Origin: Spirochaetaceae bacterium
Lineage (GTDB): Bacteria; Spirochaetota; Spirochaetia; Treponematales; Rectinemataceae
NCBI GenBank assembly: GCA_025356015.1
Contig: JANXYO010000103.1
Location: 62,001-126,000 of the forward strand
Direction of reading: 5' to 3'
DNA length: 64,000 nt
Shown here: positions 15,708-24,017 of the stretch, one piece after another
Position numbering within the stretch: position 1 is the first letter of the stretch
Layout of the letters: every line of letters begins with the position of its first letter
Program-made: the position numbers and the translations under genes
The notes under the pieces: generated by a model
Told to the model about the DNA's origin: nothing
Database searches by the model: none
What the model saw: the letters and a program-made list of their open reading frames with translations, nothing else

Positions 15708-16889
15708 TCACCATTTGAGCTTGACCAAGGCTTCCCGGGCAGCCCGTTTTATCGTGTCGGAGTATTGCAGATAGCCTACCTGGAGGAGGTAGTCGAATGC
15801 CGTCTTGTCGCCCAGCTCGCCGAGCGAGGCGCAGACGGCGAGGATGAGGCCTTCGTCGTAGGGCGCGCCCTGTTCCGTCTGCACGTTGATGAGCTGGAGC
15901 TGGATGGCGAGGGCCTGGGCCGCGTCGGTTGAGCCCATCGACCCGAGCAGGGCTACCGCCTCGAGGAGCTCGGCCTTCGATGCGGCCCCCTTGGAATAGT
16001 CGGCCTGCACAAGGCGGAAATGCCTTATCGCCAGGGGGGAGGCTTTTTGCCACCTTAGCTCCATCAGCTTCTTCGCGGCGGCGAACCTGAGCTCCCTGAG
16101 AGCCTGGATTTCCACCGGTGAAGGGGCGGGGCTGTCGAGCGCGGCGGCCATTGCGCTCTCCGCGAGCTCACCCCTGGCGCCGTCATCGAAGTCCGCATTG
16201 GCCATGCCTGCGGAGAACGCGGCCTGCTTCTCGATCGGCGGATTCCTGACGATCACACGGAGCAGGTAAGCCTTGTAATCGCCCTTGATCGAAGCCAGTG
16301 CCTTCGCGGCCTTGTCGGCCAGGCCCGGATTGTATCCGGCGACATAGGCCGAGAAGAGTACGGAGAAGGAGGAGCCGTCGCCCAGCCTTGCCAGGGCATC
16401 GATGCATGCGGCCAGGGCTGGGTATTCCGGAGGCATGCCCGAGCGGAAGAGGCTGTTCTGGGAGGCGAGAAAGGCATTGAGGTTTTCCGCCACCCGGCTT
16501 TCTCCGGCTCCAGTGAGGCCAAGCGAGGTAAGCGCCGAGGCCCTGATGTCCTGGTCCCTGAAGGCCTGGAAGAGGGCCCAGAGATCGTCGACTGCAGGGG
16601 CGTAGGCAGACTCCCCGACCTGGACGGATGCGACGAGTGCCAGATCCTTCAGTTGAGGGTCGGGACCCAGGAGGGCGGAGTTGTCGACAGCGAAGCGCAG
16701 GGCCATGTCGTAGAGAGGCCCCATGGCGACGTCCTTTCGCTGGGCGGCTTCCTTGAGGAGCTCGAGCTTTGTCACGAGGCTCGACCGTGCGAAATTTCGC
16801 CGGTAGGCGAGGACGATGGAGTCTGCGTCCTGCGCCCCGAGGGATAGCGCGAGGCAGAGACCGATAGCCGCCGCGAAGATGCGTTTCAT
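15708..16889 (-). CDS. Exported HEAT-repeat-like helical protein
   Basis: The 393-residue protein starts with a signal peptide (MKRIFAAAIGLCLALSLGAQ) and consists of repeated helical pairs, for example DLALVASVQVGESAYAPAVDDLWALFQAF and RASALTSLGLTGAGESRVAENLNAFL, consistent with HEAT-type repeats. No catalytic motif is visible. GGGGGAAGG precedes the ATG, which overlaps the stop of the PilZ gene by four bases, so the two are translationally coupled. A scaffold role in the periplasm is inferred from repeats and signal peptide. Confidence 0.75.
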   Translation of the reverse strand: MKRIFAAAIGLCLALSLGAQDADSIVLAYRRNFARSSLVTKLELLKEAAQRKDVAMGPLYDMALRFAVDNSALLGPDPQLKDLALVASVQVGESAYAPAVDDLWALFQAFRDQDIRASALTSLGLTGAGESRVAENLNAFLASQNSLFRSGMPPEYPALAACIDALARLGDGSSFSVLFSAYVAGYNPGLADKAAKALASIKGDYKAYLLRVIVRNPPIEKQAAFSAGMANADFDDGARGELAESAMAAALDSPAPSPVEIQALRELRFAAAKKLMELRWQKASPLAIRHFRLVQADYSKGAASKAELLEAVALLGSMGSTDAAQALAIQLQLINVQTEQGAPYDEGLILAVCASLGELGDKTAFDYLLQVGYLQYSDTIKRAAREALVKLKW

Positions 16890-17980
16890 GCCTTCCCCCT
16901 GCGATAATCTCTCGCGTCGTGGGCCGTATCGGCGGCGCTCTCGGGCTCCAGGGATTCCTCCCCCCTGGCAGTCGCTCGCTCCTCGGCACGGACATTGTAG
17001 ACGTATGCCCTGATCGCGTTGCGCGTCCTCGGGCTCGGAGTGACAGCCTCGATGTGGAGGACGGACCGGTTCCGCTCGGAATCGTAGTCGACGCTCCGGA
17101 CGGTGCCGCTCATCACGATGTTGCGTTCGAGGAGGGTGAACTGGATCTTTATCTGGAGGCCGGGCACGGCCTTGCCGCCTATGGCGACCGATGCCCCGTC
17201 CTCGGATATGTCCTGGATGACCGACCTGAGGCCCGGAGCCCGCTCCGCCTTCTCGTACGCCCCCTCTATCCGCTTTAGTAGGTACATATAGGCGGGAATG
17301 CGCGAGCGGGCACGTACGGACTTGCGCTTCTGCGTGCGGAGGAGTGACTCCGAGTGCGAGACCTGGATGACAGGCACGTTGCGTATGCTCAGGTCGTCCA
17401 TGACATAGCTGTCAAAGACATAGCCTGCGTCCTCGCGGCGCCAGAAATAGATGGAGACCTTTTTCCCCTTCCATTCCCAGTCCTTCGGCAGCCGGCTTCC
17501 CGAGGGAAATGAAAGGACGAGGTAGCGCGCGTGGTTGTCGATTATCGTCGAGTTCATGACCCCCACCCCGTGCACCAGGATGCGGACCCTCTGGCCTGCG
17601 GCGATATTCCTGCTCGACCTTATCCCGTATTTGTAGCGGGGCAGGTCCAGCTCGAGCTTTTTGCGAAGGGCGTAGACCCGGTCCATGAGGGCGACCCCCT
17701 CGCGGGTGCGGTCCCTGCCCTCGTCCCTGAGCCTGCTCAGGAGGACCACTATCGCGCGGTCGAGGTCGCGCGGCGACCAGAGTATGTTGGTGGTGTCGGC
17801 TATTCCCGCGAGGGACGCTGCCTCGCGCAGGGTCTTCGACTCCGCGAAGGAGAGCCCTGCCTCGTGGGTCTTGATGTTGAACTCAAGCCACGAATAGCGC
17901 TTTGACCCACGCATCGCGAGCATGAGTACGACGGCGCACAGCACGAGGACGGGTGCACCGAGAAGCAGGAATATTGGCAT
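16886..17980 (-). CDS. Membrane-anchored PilZ-domain protein (c-di-GMP receptor candidate)
   Basis: PilZ domains bind cyclic di-GMP and change motility or envelope functions. The 364-residue protein has one N-terminal membrane helix (residues 3-22), a middle domain at about 120-210 resembling the YcgR-like N domain, and a PilZ domain at about 215-345. Both c-di-GMP motifs are visible: R219-K-S-V-R223 (RxxxR) and D257-I-S-E-D-G262 (DxSxxG). A short charged tail follows. It lies directly upstream of the HEAT-like gene with an ATGA overlap. No diguanylate cyclase is encoded in the window. Confidence 0.88.
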   Translation of the reverse strand: MPIFLLLGAPVLVLCAVVLMLAMRGSKRYSWLEFNIKTHEAGLSFAESKTLREAASLAGIADTTNILWSPRDLDRAIVVLLSRLRDEGRDRTREGVALMDRVYALRKKLELDLPRYKYGIRSSRNIAAGQRVRILVHGVGVMNSTIIDNHARYLVLSFPSGSRLPKDWEWKGKKVSIYFWRREDAGYVFDSYVMDDLSIRNVPVIQVSHSESLLRTQKRKSVRARSRIPAYMYLLKRIEGAYEKAERAPGLRSVIQDISEDGASVAIGGKAVPGLQIKIQFTLLERNIVMSGTVRSVDYDSERNRSVLHIEAVTPSPRTRNAIRAYVYNVRAEERATARGEESLEPESAADTAHDARDYRRGKA

Positions 17981-18074
17981 GCGTTTCGGCTCTCTCGCTT
18001 GTGGCCGCCTCGCGGCCCGCCTTCAGTATACTATACAACCATAAAAGTTGGTATTCGGAATGGAGGATCTGGAA

Positions 18075-18851
18075 ATGGACGAAATCGAGCCGGGTTCGGC
18101 GCCCCCCCAAAAGGTCCAGGACGCGGAATCCGCAGCGAGGAGGCGGACAGGGATCGGCCGGTTTGCCGGCCAACTCGCCACCTTGAGCCCCGGAGGGCCC
18201 GCCAGACCCCTGCTCGAGGCTGGACTCCTGTTCGCGGCCCTCTACCTGACAGCCTACCTCCCCGCAGATCCGATGGCCATCGGGAGCTCCCTCGGCCGTC
18301 CCGATTTCCACGCCCTCGTCATGGCCACCCTCATTCCAAAGGCCCTCCTGGTGCTCTACCTCATCGCACGCTCCGACGGTCTCGCCGCCTTTGGCCTTGT
18401 CAGGCCGCGGATCCTCGACGGCGCCCTCGGCCTGCTGTGCGCCATGGGAGCCGTCAGCGTTCTCATCGTCCCTTCGCTCATCTTCTCCATCCTGGGCCTG
18501 AGGAACCCCCTCATCGACGCAACCAGCGGGCCCAAGGTCCCGCTCCTCCTCCTCCTGCCCCTTGTCCTGGCCTCATCGCTGGCCGTCGGCTACGGGGAGG
18601 AGCTCTTCTTCAGGTCATACCTCATCCGCCGGCTCCGCCAGGCTGGACTAACAGGCCCCTGGGCCGCCCTGGTCTCCAGCCTGGTCTTTGGCAGCGCCCA
18701 CGGCCTCCAGGGTCCGCTGGGCCTCGTCCTCGCCACACTGCTCGGCCTCTATTTCGCCTGGCGATGGCTGGATGCGGGGAATATCCACGAGATCGCCCTA
18801 GGACACGCGATGTACGACGCAGGGGTCATCCTTTTCGCCCTGCTCCGCTGA
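18075..18851 (+). CDS. CPBP-family intramembrane metalloprotease
   Basis: Members of this family (CAAX protease/Abi-like) cleave or process proteins inside the membrane. The 258-residue protein has a soluble N-terminus of about 45 residues and then about seven membrane helices. The glutamate motif GYGEELFFRSYLIRRL (EExxxR), the first histidine in SAHGLQGPLG and the second in LGHAMYDAG match the conserved catalytic residues. GGAGG ends 8 bases before the ATG at 18075, which fixes the start there over two upstream candidates. A TATACT at 18027-18032 could be its -10 but has no clear -35. The natural substrate is unknown. Confidence 0.9.
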   Translation: MDEIEPGSAPPQKVQDAESAARRRTGIGRFAGQLATLSPGGPARPLLEAGLLFAALYLTAYLPADPMAIGSSLGRPDFHALVMATLIPKALLVLYLIARSDGLAAFGLVRPRILDGALGLLCAMGAVSVLIVPSLIFSILGLRNPLIDATSGPKVPLLLLLPLVLASSLAVGYGEELFFRSYLIRRLRQAGLTGPWAALVSSLVFGSAHGLQGPLGLVLATLLGLYFAWRWLDAGNIHEIALGHAMYDAGVILFALLR

Positions 18852-18877
18852 CGCGATCCGCCTCCCGGGTCTATACT
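18848..18877 (+). promoter_or_regulatory. Promoter giving a leaderless mRNA for the next gene
   Basis: CTGACG (18848-18853), an 18-base spacer and TATACT (18872-18877) place the expected start at 18884, the A of the next ATG. The -35 overlaps the stop codon of the CPBP gene. Confidence 0.5.
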
Positions 18878-18883
18878 ACCTCC

Positions 18884-19246
18884 ATGCAGCCTACAGACAA
18901 ATTCAGGAGCGACCTGGGCCAGTCGCTCCGTCGTGGAGGGTCCAGCGAAAAGGCCCAGCTCGAATCGCTGCGGGCATTCTTCCTGCGCTCCTTCCCGGCC
19001 GTCAGCGATGAAGCGAAGGCCGCCCTCTTCGCGGTCTTCCTGGAAAAGAGGCGCTCCGATCCGGAGGCCGCCACCGCCTGGCTCGCCGGCGCCGGGAGCG
19101 TCCTCCTCATGGACTATGACGGCACGACCTTCTCCAGGGAGGACTGGGCCGACATCCGCGAGGCTGTCACCCTTGACGCCGAGCGGATCGACATGGACCT
19201 CCTCGAATACGTCATGACCCTGGTGCTCGACCACGGGGCCCTATGA
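18884..19246 (+). CDS. Small conserved-looking protein, function unknown
   Basis: The 120-residue product is soluble and helical (SEKAQLESLRAFFLRSFPAVSDEAKAALFAVFLEKRR), with a C-terminal half containing LMDYDGTTFSREDWADIREAV. The last part reads like an interaction domain rather than an enzyme. No Shine-Dalgarno lies before the ATG and a promoter predicts that the transcript begins at the ATG itself. Its stop overlaps the start of the methyltransferase gene by four bases (ATGA), so the two are expressed together. I do not recognise the family. Confidence 0.75.
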   Translation: MQPTDKFRSDLGQSLRRGGSSEKAQLESLRAFFLRSFPAVSDEAKAALFAVFLEKRRSDPEAATAWLAGAGSVLLMDYDGTTFSREDWADIREAVTLDAERIDMDLLEYVMTLVLDHGAL

Positions 19247-20034
19247 ACTCGGGCGGGGAATGGTTCGAGGACGAGGACTTCTGGACCGCCTACGCCCCCC
19301 TCATGTTCGACGAGGCGCGATGGGCCGAGGTGCCCGCGGTCGTCGATGCCATTGAGGCCCTTGTCGCCCTCAAGCCCGGAAGCGCCGTGCTCGACGCCTG
19401 TTGCGGACCGGGGAGGCACAGCCTCGAACTCGCGTCGCGGGGCTACCGGGTCACGGGCATCGATATAACCCTTCCCTACCTCGAGGCCGCTCGGGAGAGC
19501 GCCACCGCTTGGGGAGTGGAGGCAGAGTTCCTGCGCGCCGACCTCAGGAGCTTCGTGAGGCCCAGGGCCTTCGACCTTGCCCTCAATCTCTACACGAGCT
19601 TCGGATATTTCGCCGATCCCGCAGACGATAGAGCCGCGCTGGAGCGACTTCGCGCATCCCTCTCGCCCGGTGGGGCCCTCGTGCTCGAGACTGTGGGCAA
19701 GGAGGTCGCCGCGAGGGATTTTGTCGATGGAGAGTGGTTCGAGCGGGGTGAATGGATTGTGCTGACCCAGTTTGAGGTGGTGGGTGCCTGGGAAGGGCTC
19801 AGGAACAGGTGGGTCATGATACCGAGAGAGGGAGGGGCCGGCGGCAAGCAGGCGGGCGAAGCCGGCAGGAAGGTCTCGGCCGACCGAAGCTTCGTCCTGC
19901 GCCTGTATTCGGCCACCGAGATGCGCTCTTCCCTCATGGAAGCCGGGTTCAGGTCGGTGGAGCTGTACGGGAGCCTCGAGGGCAGCCCTTACGACCAAAG
20001 GGCGAAAAGCCTGGTTGCCGTGGCGAGGAGTTGA
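19243..20034 (+). CDS. Class I SAM-dependent methyltransferase
   Basis: The 263-residue protein has the Rossmann methyltransferase motifs: motif I VLDACCGPGRHSLELA, the acidic end of strand 2 in VTGIDIT, and motif IV FDLALNLYTSFGYF followed by LSPGGALVLET. The N-terminus FWTAYAPLMFDEARW matches many small-molecule methyltransferases. The substrate is unknown. It follows the 120-residue unknown protein with an ATGA overlap, and the promoter of the LysM gene overlaps its stop codon. Confidence 0.88.
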   Translation: MNSGGEWFEDEDFWTAYAPLMFDEARWAEVPAVVDAIEALVALKPGSAVLDACCGPGRHSLELASRGYRVTGIDITLPYLEAARESATAWGVEAEFLRADLRSFVRPRAFDLALNLYTSFGYFADPADDRAALERLRASLSPGGALVLETVGKEVAARDFVDGEWFERGEWIVLTQFEVVGAWEGLRNRWVMIPREGGAGGKQAGEAGRKVSADRSFVLRLYSATEMRSSLMEAGFRSVELYGSLEGSPYDQRAKSLVAVARS

Positions 20035-20058
20035 TATCTGCGAGATCGGCTGTACAAT
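20031..20058 (+). promoter_or_regulatory. Promoter of the LysM-transglycosylase operon
   Basis: TTGATA (20031-20036), a 16-base spacer and TACAAT (20053-20058) match the housekeeping consensus at 5 of 6 positions each. The leader would be about 53 nt. Confidence 0.65.
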
Positions 20059-20117
20059 TAGATCCATACGCGACCCTTAAAGGGGATGCGCGACATCACC
20101 GCCGACCGGAAGGCGCC

Positions 20118-21062
20118 ATGAGTGAAAACATCGGCCTGAAGCTTGCAAACGGCGAATTCTACCCCGTCCTCCAGACCGGCATCGCCGCCCGGAAACGACT
20201 TGTCGTCACTACCGTCCAGGATCGTCAGGCCAGCGTCCAGATCGATCTCTATCGAGGCTCGGGACCACGAACCGAGGGAGCGAACTACATCGGCAGCCTG
20301 GTCATCGAAGGCATTCCTCCCTCTCCCAAGGGTGAGCCCGATGTCAGGCTGGATCTCGGCCTCGACGTGGACGGAACCCTCTCCGCCTACGCAGAGGAGT
20401 CTTCCACGGGAGCGAGCCAGAGCCTCAAGGTCTCCCTCGAGTCCCTCGCCGAGGAGGAGAAATACGAAATCCCCGATTTCGAGTTCTCAAGGGAAGGCGA
20501 GGCCGAGGCCAAAAGCGAGCCCAGCTTCGCTGACGAGGATTTCGCCGAGACCGACATCCTTCCAGGCGACGAGGCCAGCGTCAGGCTGCTAGCCGATGAG
20601 GGCCCTCCCGAGGAGGCTCCTCCCGCGCGCCCAGCCCCCTGGCTCATCGTTCTCGCTGTCATCGCCGTCCTGGTGATCATCCTCGGCCTGGCCTATTTCC
20701 TGCTCCGCGGAATCGGATCTCCCAGGCCCACCGTGGCTGTTCCCACGCCGAGCTCCCAAGTGGCCCAGCCTAGGCCGGCGCCCCCGGTAGCGGTCAGCCC
20801 GAGCCCGGCCGTGGCGCCGAGCCCGGCACCTGAGCCTGCTGCAGCTGTTGCGGCCGGAGCACCGGCCCAGGCCACTCCCGCCGAGACTCCGGCCCGCCAG
20901 AGCGGGGCCTATTATCGCATCAAGTGGGGGGACACGCTCTGGGACCTCTCGTACTCCTTCTACAGGAACCCATGGCTCTTCGGGAAGATCGCCAAGGCGA
21001 ACAAAATCCGGAATCCCGACCTCATCCTCTCAGGCAGCAAGATATGGATACCGCCGCGATAA
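20118..21062 (+). CDS. Membrane protein fusing an Hsp70 substrate-binding-like domain to LysM
   Basis: The 314-residue protein has four parts. Residues 1-110 match the DnaK beta substrate-binding domain: NIGLKLANGEFYPVLQTGI, TTVQDRQASVQIDLYRG, NYIGSLVIEGIPPSPKGEP and LGLDVDGTLSAYAEE correspond in order to its strands. Residues 111-172 form an acidic linker. Residues 174-197 are one membrane helix. After a Pro/Ala linker, residues 265-314 are a LysM domain (RIKWGDTLWDLSYSFY...NPDLILSGSKIWIP) that binds peptidoglycan. With LysM in the periplasm, the Hsp70-like part should be cytoplasmic. There is no ATPase domain. GGAAGG precedes the ATG. The transglycosylase gene follows 21 bases later, pointing to a cell-wall role. 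Confidence 0.85.
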   Translation: MSENIGLKLANGEFYPVLQTGIAARKRLVVTTVQDRQASVQIDLYRGSGPRTEGANYIGSLVIEGIPPSPKGEPDVRLDLGLDVDGTLSAYAEESSTGASQSLKVSLESLAEEEKYEIPDFEFSREGEAEAKSEPSFADEDFAETDILPGDEASVRLLADEGPPEEAPPARPAPWLIVLAVIAVLVIILGLAYFLLRGIGSPRPTVAVPTPSSQVAQPRPAPPVAVSPSPAVAPSPAPEPAAAVAAGAPAQATPAETPARQSGAYYRIKWGDTLWDLSYSFYRNPWLFGKIAKANKIRNPDLILSGSKIWIPPR

Positions 21063-21083
21063 AATGCTAGGCTCGGGGTCCCA

Positions 21084-23510
21084 ATGAGACCCGAGCCCCG
21101 CATCAGCACTCTCCTTGCAATCGTGCTCGCCTTCGCGCCCCTCCTCCTCGCCTCCTGCCAGGAAAGGCAGGCCTTTGGCATGGGGGAAGGGCGGCTGTCT
21201 GCCATCCTGGCCGCTAAGGACATGGGGCCTATCCTTGCCCTCGACGAACGCAGCCTGGGCGAGAGCGGGTACTTCGGTCCTGCCGGCTTCTACTACCTCG
21301 CGCGCTGGATAGAGGCCAGAGCCCCCAAGGCCGCCGCGGCCTCGGCCCAGGAGGCGGACGCTGGCATTGCGGCCAAGCTCGCCAATGGCGACCCTCCCGG
21401 GGCTCCGGCGCCTGACCCGGGGGTCCTGGTCAGGCGCCTGCTCCGCTCCGCATATGACCGGGCCGATGGCATCGTCAGGATAGAGGCGGGCCGGCTTCTC
21501 GCCCTCCGCCTCTCCGATGCCCAGAAGTGGGAGGAGCTCCTTGCCTTCGCCGAGGAATACCGCAGGTCGATCGGCTCGGAATGGCCGGTCGAGCGGGCCA
21601 GGCTCGATGCGCTCGAGGCACTCAAGGACGATGCCGAGCTCATCCGCGCCACGAGCAGGCTGCGAGCCGACTTCCCGACCGAGGCAAGCGCAGACGCCGA
21701 TGCGCTGCTCTATTTCGAGGGGGTGGCGGCAAGGCGCCTCGAGCGTCCCGGCTGGCCGAGCTCGCTACGGCTAATCCTCCTCGAGCGGCCCAGCTCGGCC
21801 TGGACGCGCAAGGCCCTCGATTTCGTCGAATCCCTGGAACCGCCGGCGAAGGAGTTCTCCGCTTCCGAGCGCGACGCCGCCCGCATGCGGATCCTCGTGC
21901 GCGACCGGGACTACGGTCCAGCCTTCGACGCGGCGATGAAGGTGAGGGAGCTCGTCCTCTCTCCCTTGAGTTCGCCTTTTGTCATCGCCGACGCGGCCAA
22001 GGCCTTCCTCTATTCGAATTCCTCGCGCGAAGGCCTGAGCCGTTTTTCCCGCCTCGAGGCCGAAGCCTTCCAGAAGGCCCGTCTCGCCCCTGATCCCGCA
22101 AGCTCTGCCCGCGCCGCCCGCGTCGCGTGGACAGCTGCATTCTACCGCGCGCGGTTCTATCGTGCCCTCGAGCTATGGCCCGAGGCCGTCGATGCCTTCT
22201 CCCATGCCGTCGACCTCGCTCCCGCCCCGGCCGACGTCGACGATGCCCTGTGGTACGTGGTCGAATGCCGCGGCAAGCTCGCCATGGCGAAGACGAAAAC
22301 GGCAAAGCCGGGCAGCGCGGCCGCGCTCAGGGCCGAGGCCCTCGCCCGGCGCAGGCAGCTGGAGGCCCTGGACGAGGCCTCACGCCGCTGGAGCGACCCC
22401 ACGCGCTACGCCGACCTAGCCGACAGCCTCACGAGGGATGCCCTCCGCGCCCGCGACTGGTACATCGTCGATCACCTCTCGGAGTGCCTCGCCAGGCTCG
22501 CCTCCCCCTCGCTCGGGGCCCGCTGCAGCTATATCGCGACACGGGCCCAGGAGCTCGGCCTGTATCCTGAGAGCAGCCGCCTGCTCGGAAGGGACCCCGA
22601 TTCGCCCATGGTTCGTGGCCGCGGGACGAGAGACACGCTCATGGCCAGGTACAGGCAGATCCTGGACGACCCGGCCGCCACCCTGCACTACCGCGCACTC
22701 TCCGCATGGAGGCTGGGCGCCGAGCCCCAGCTCCTCCCTGCCGACCTTCCCGATCCGCCTGCTCCCCGGGAAGCCGGGGCCCTTGAAGGCTTCATAGCAG
22801 GGTTCGTCGGATTCGGCATGGCCGATCTCGCCTACAGGGAGTCCCTGGAGCGGATGCCTGCCCTTGACCGAGAATCCGTCCGGAGGCTGGCGAAGGACAT
22901 TGCCGACAGCGGTCGAATAGACTCCTCGATGAGGCTCATCATCGCCCTCATGGAAAGGTCTGACTGGGATCCGAGGCTCTCAGACTACGAACTGCTCTAC
23001 CCGCGCCCCTTCATCTCCGAGCTCAGGTCGATCCGCCCCCGCGCCGACATCCCCGAGGCCCTGATCTTTGGCCTCGTACGATCGGAAAGCTATTTCAGCT
23101 TCGACGCCTACTCGAGGGCCGGAGCCATCGGCCTCACCCAGCTCATGCCCGGCACCGCGGCGGAGATCGCCACAAGCCTGGGCATGTCGGGATACGACCT
23201 GCGCACGCCCAAGGACAACATCAGGATCGGCATGGCCATGTTCGCCGAACTGCTCGACGAGACCGGGGGCAGGGCCTTCAGGTCGATGATGGCCTACAAC
23301 GCGGGGAGGGGCAGGCTCAAAAAATGGCTCTCCGAATCCGGGGACCTGCCCGATGACCTGATGATCGAGGCCCTCGGCATCGAGGAGACCAGACAGTACT
23401 GCAGGAACATCCTCCAGGCGACCATCATGTACGGGGAGATCTACTACGGCGTCCCTGTGGCCAGCACGGTACGAGAGATCGTCGAGGGAAGAACAGACAG
23501 CGCAAGATGA
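21084..23510 (+). CDS. Lipoprotein soluble-type lytic transglycosylase
   Basis: Lytic transglycosylases cut the glycan strands of peptidoglycan to 1,6-anhydro products. The 808-residue protein has a lipobox LASC with Cys25, a long helical region (about 40-640, TPR-like as in Slt70) and a C-terminal SLT domain. The catalytic glutamate is E668 in FGLVRSESYFSFDA. The family motifs GAIGLTQLMPGTA and MMAYNAGRGRLKKW follow. It lies 21 bases after the LysM protein and probably works with it on the wall. The ATG has only a weak G-rich site (CGGGGTCCC), which fits translational coupling. Confidence 0.93.
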   Translation: MRPEPRISTLLAIVLAFAPLLLASCQERQAFGMGEGRLSAILAAKDMGPILALDERSLGESGYFGPAGFYYLARWIEARAPKAAAASAQEADAGIAAKLANGDPPGAPAPDPGVLVRRLLRSAYDRADGIVRIEAGRLLALRLSDAQKWEELLAFAEEYRRSIGSEWPVERARLDALEALKDDAELIRATSRLRADFPTEASADADALLYFEGVAARRLERPGWPSSLRLILLERPSSAWTRKALDFVESLEPPAKEFSASERDAARMRILVRDRDYGPAFDAAMKVRELVLSPLSSPFVIADAAKAFLYSNSSREGLSRFSRLEAEAFQKARLAPDPASSARAARVAWTAAFYRARFYRALELWPEAVDAFSHAVDLAPAPADVDDALWYVVECRGKLAMAKTKTAKPGSAAALRAEALARRRQLEALDEASRRWSDPTRYADLADSLTRDALRARDWYIVDHLSECLARLASPSLGARCSYIATRAQELGLYPESSRLLGRDPDSPMVRGRGTRDTLMARYRQILDDPAATLHYRALSAWRLGAEPQLLPADLPDPPAPREAGALEGFIAGFVGFGMADLAYRESLERMPALDRESVRRLAKDIADSGRIDSSMRLIIALMERSDWDPRLSDYELLYPRPFISELRSIRPRADIPEALIFGLVRSESYFSFDAYSRAGAIGLTQLMPGTAAEIATSLGMSGYDLRTPKDNIRIGMAMFAELLDETGGRAFRSMMAYNAGRGRLKKWLSESGDLPDDLMIEALGIEETRQYCRNILQATIMYGEIYYGVPVASTVREIVEGRTDSAR

Positions 23511-23539
23511 GAGTGGGGTCCTCAGGCCAGTACCGGGGA

Positions 23540-23929
23540 CTAGGCGGCGAGGGAGAAAAGCATCCCGGGCTGTGAGGCCGGCTGGCTTGGGTAGATGCGG
23601 GGGGGGGCGACTGCCAGGCTGTGGTACTCTGCCCCGTACTGCTGGATAAGGGCATCGACCCGCGCGGGGTTGGGCGAGGGCGAGGCTTCCCTTGCCGCGA
23701 GCGGCTGATCCTTCACGCTCTCGAGGCCGGCGATGAGCAGGTCAAGGATGTGTAGCTTGTCGATGGAATAGGCCGGCGTTCCGTCGAGGGCGGGTACCCC
23801 GCCGACGTGCTGGAAGTTTGCGTACAGGGCCTGGCTCGGCAGGACGGGCAGGGAAATCCGGCCGCTCGTGTATCGTGACGCGTACACGTATGAGACCGGA
23901 AGGTAATTGGTGGAAACCGCTTCGACCAT
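23540..23929 (-). CDS. Small protein of unknown function
   Basis: The 129-residue product has no signal peptide and no motif I know. It contains YASRYTSGRISLPVLPSQALYANFQHVGG near the start, then a helix SIDKLHILDLLIAGLESV and a Pro/Ser-rich end with QQYGAEYHSLAVAPP. GGAGG lies 8 bases before the ATG and the upstream 60 bases are AT-rich, which supports a real gene. A run of nine G (23599-23607) lies in its coding sequence. It converges on the transglycosylase gene. Confidence 0.65.
   Translation of the reverse strand: MVEAVSTNYLPVSYVYASRYTSGRISLPVLPSQALYANFQHVGGVPALDGTPAYSIDKLHILDLLIAGLESVKDQPLAAREASPSPNPARVDALIQQYGAEYHSLAVAPPRIYPSQPASQPGMLFSLAA
23599..23607 (+). repeat. G9 homopolymer in the coding sequence of the small unknown protein
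   Basis: Nine consecutive G on the plus strand read as nine C in the minus-strand gene, encoding part of VAPPRIY. It lies close to the C-terminus. Confidence 0.85.
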
Positions 23930-24017
23930 GGCTCCATCCTCCGAAGATCCTATCGGCCGGTTGAAGCTCTGAGTTTACGAATATTAATTCACGCGAAAAG
24001 GAGAGCCTCAAGGCCTG

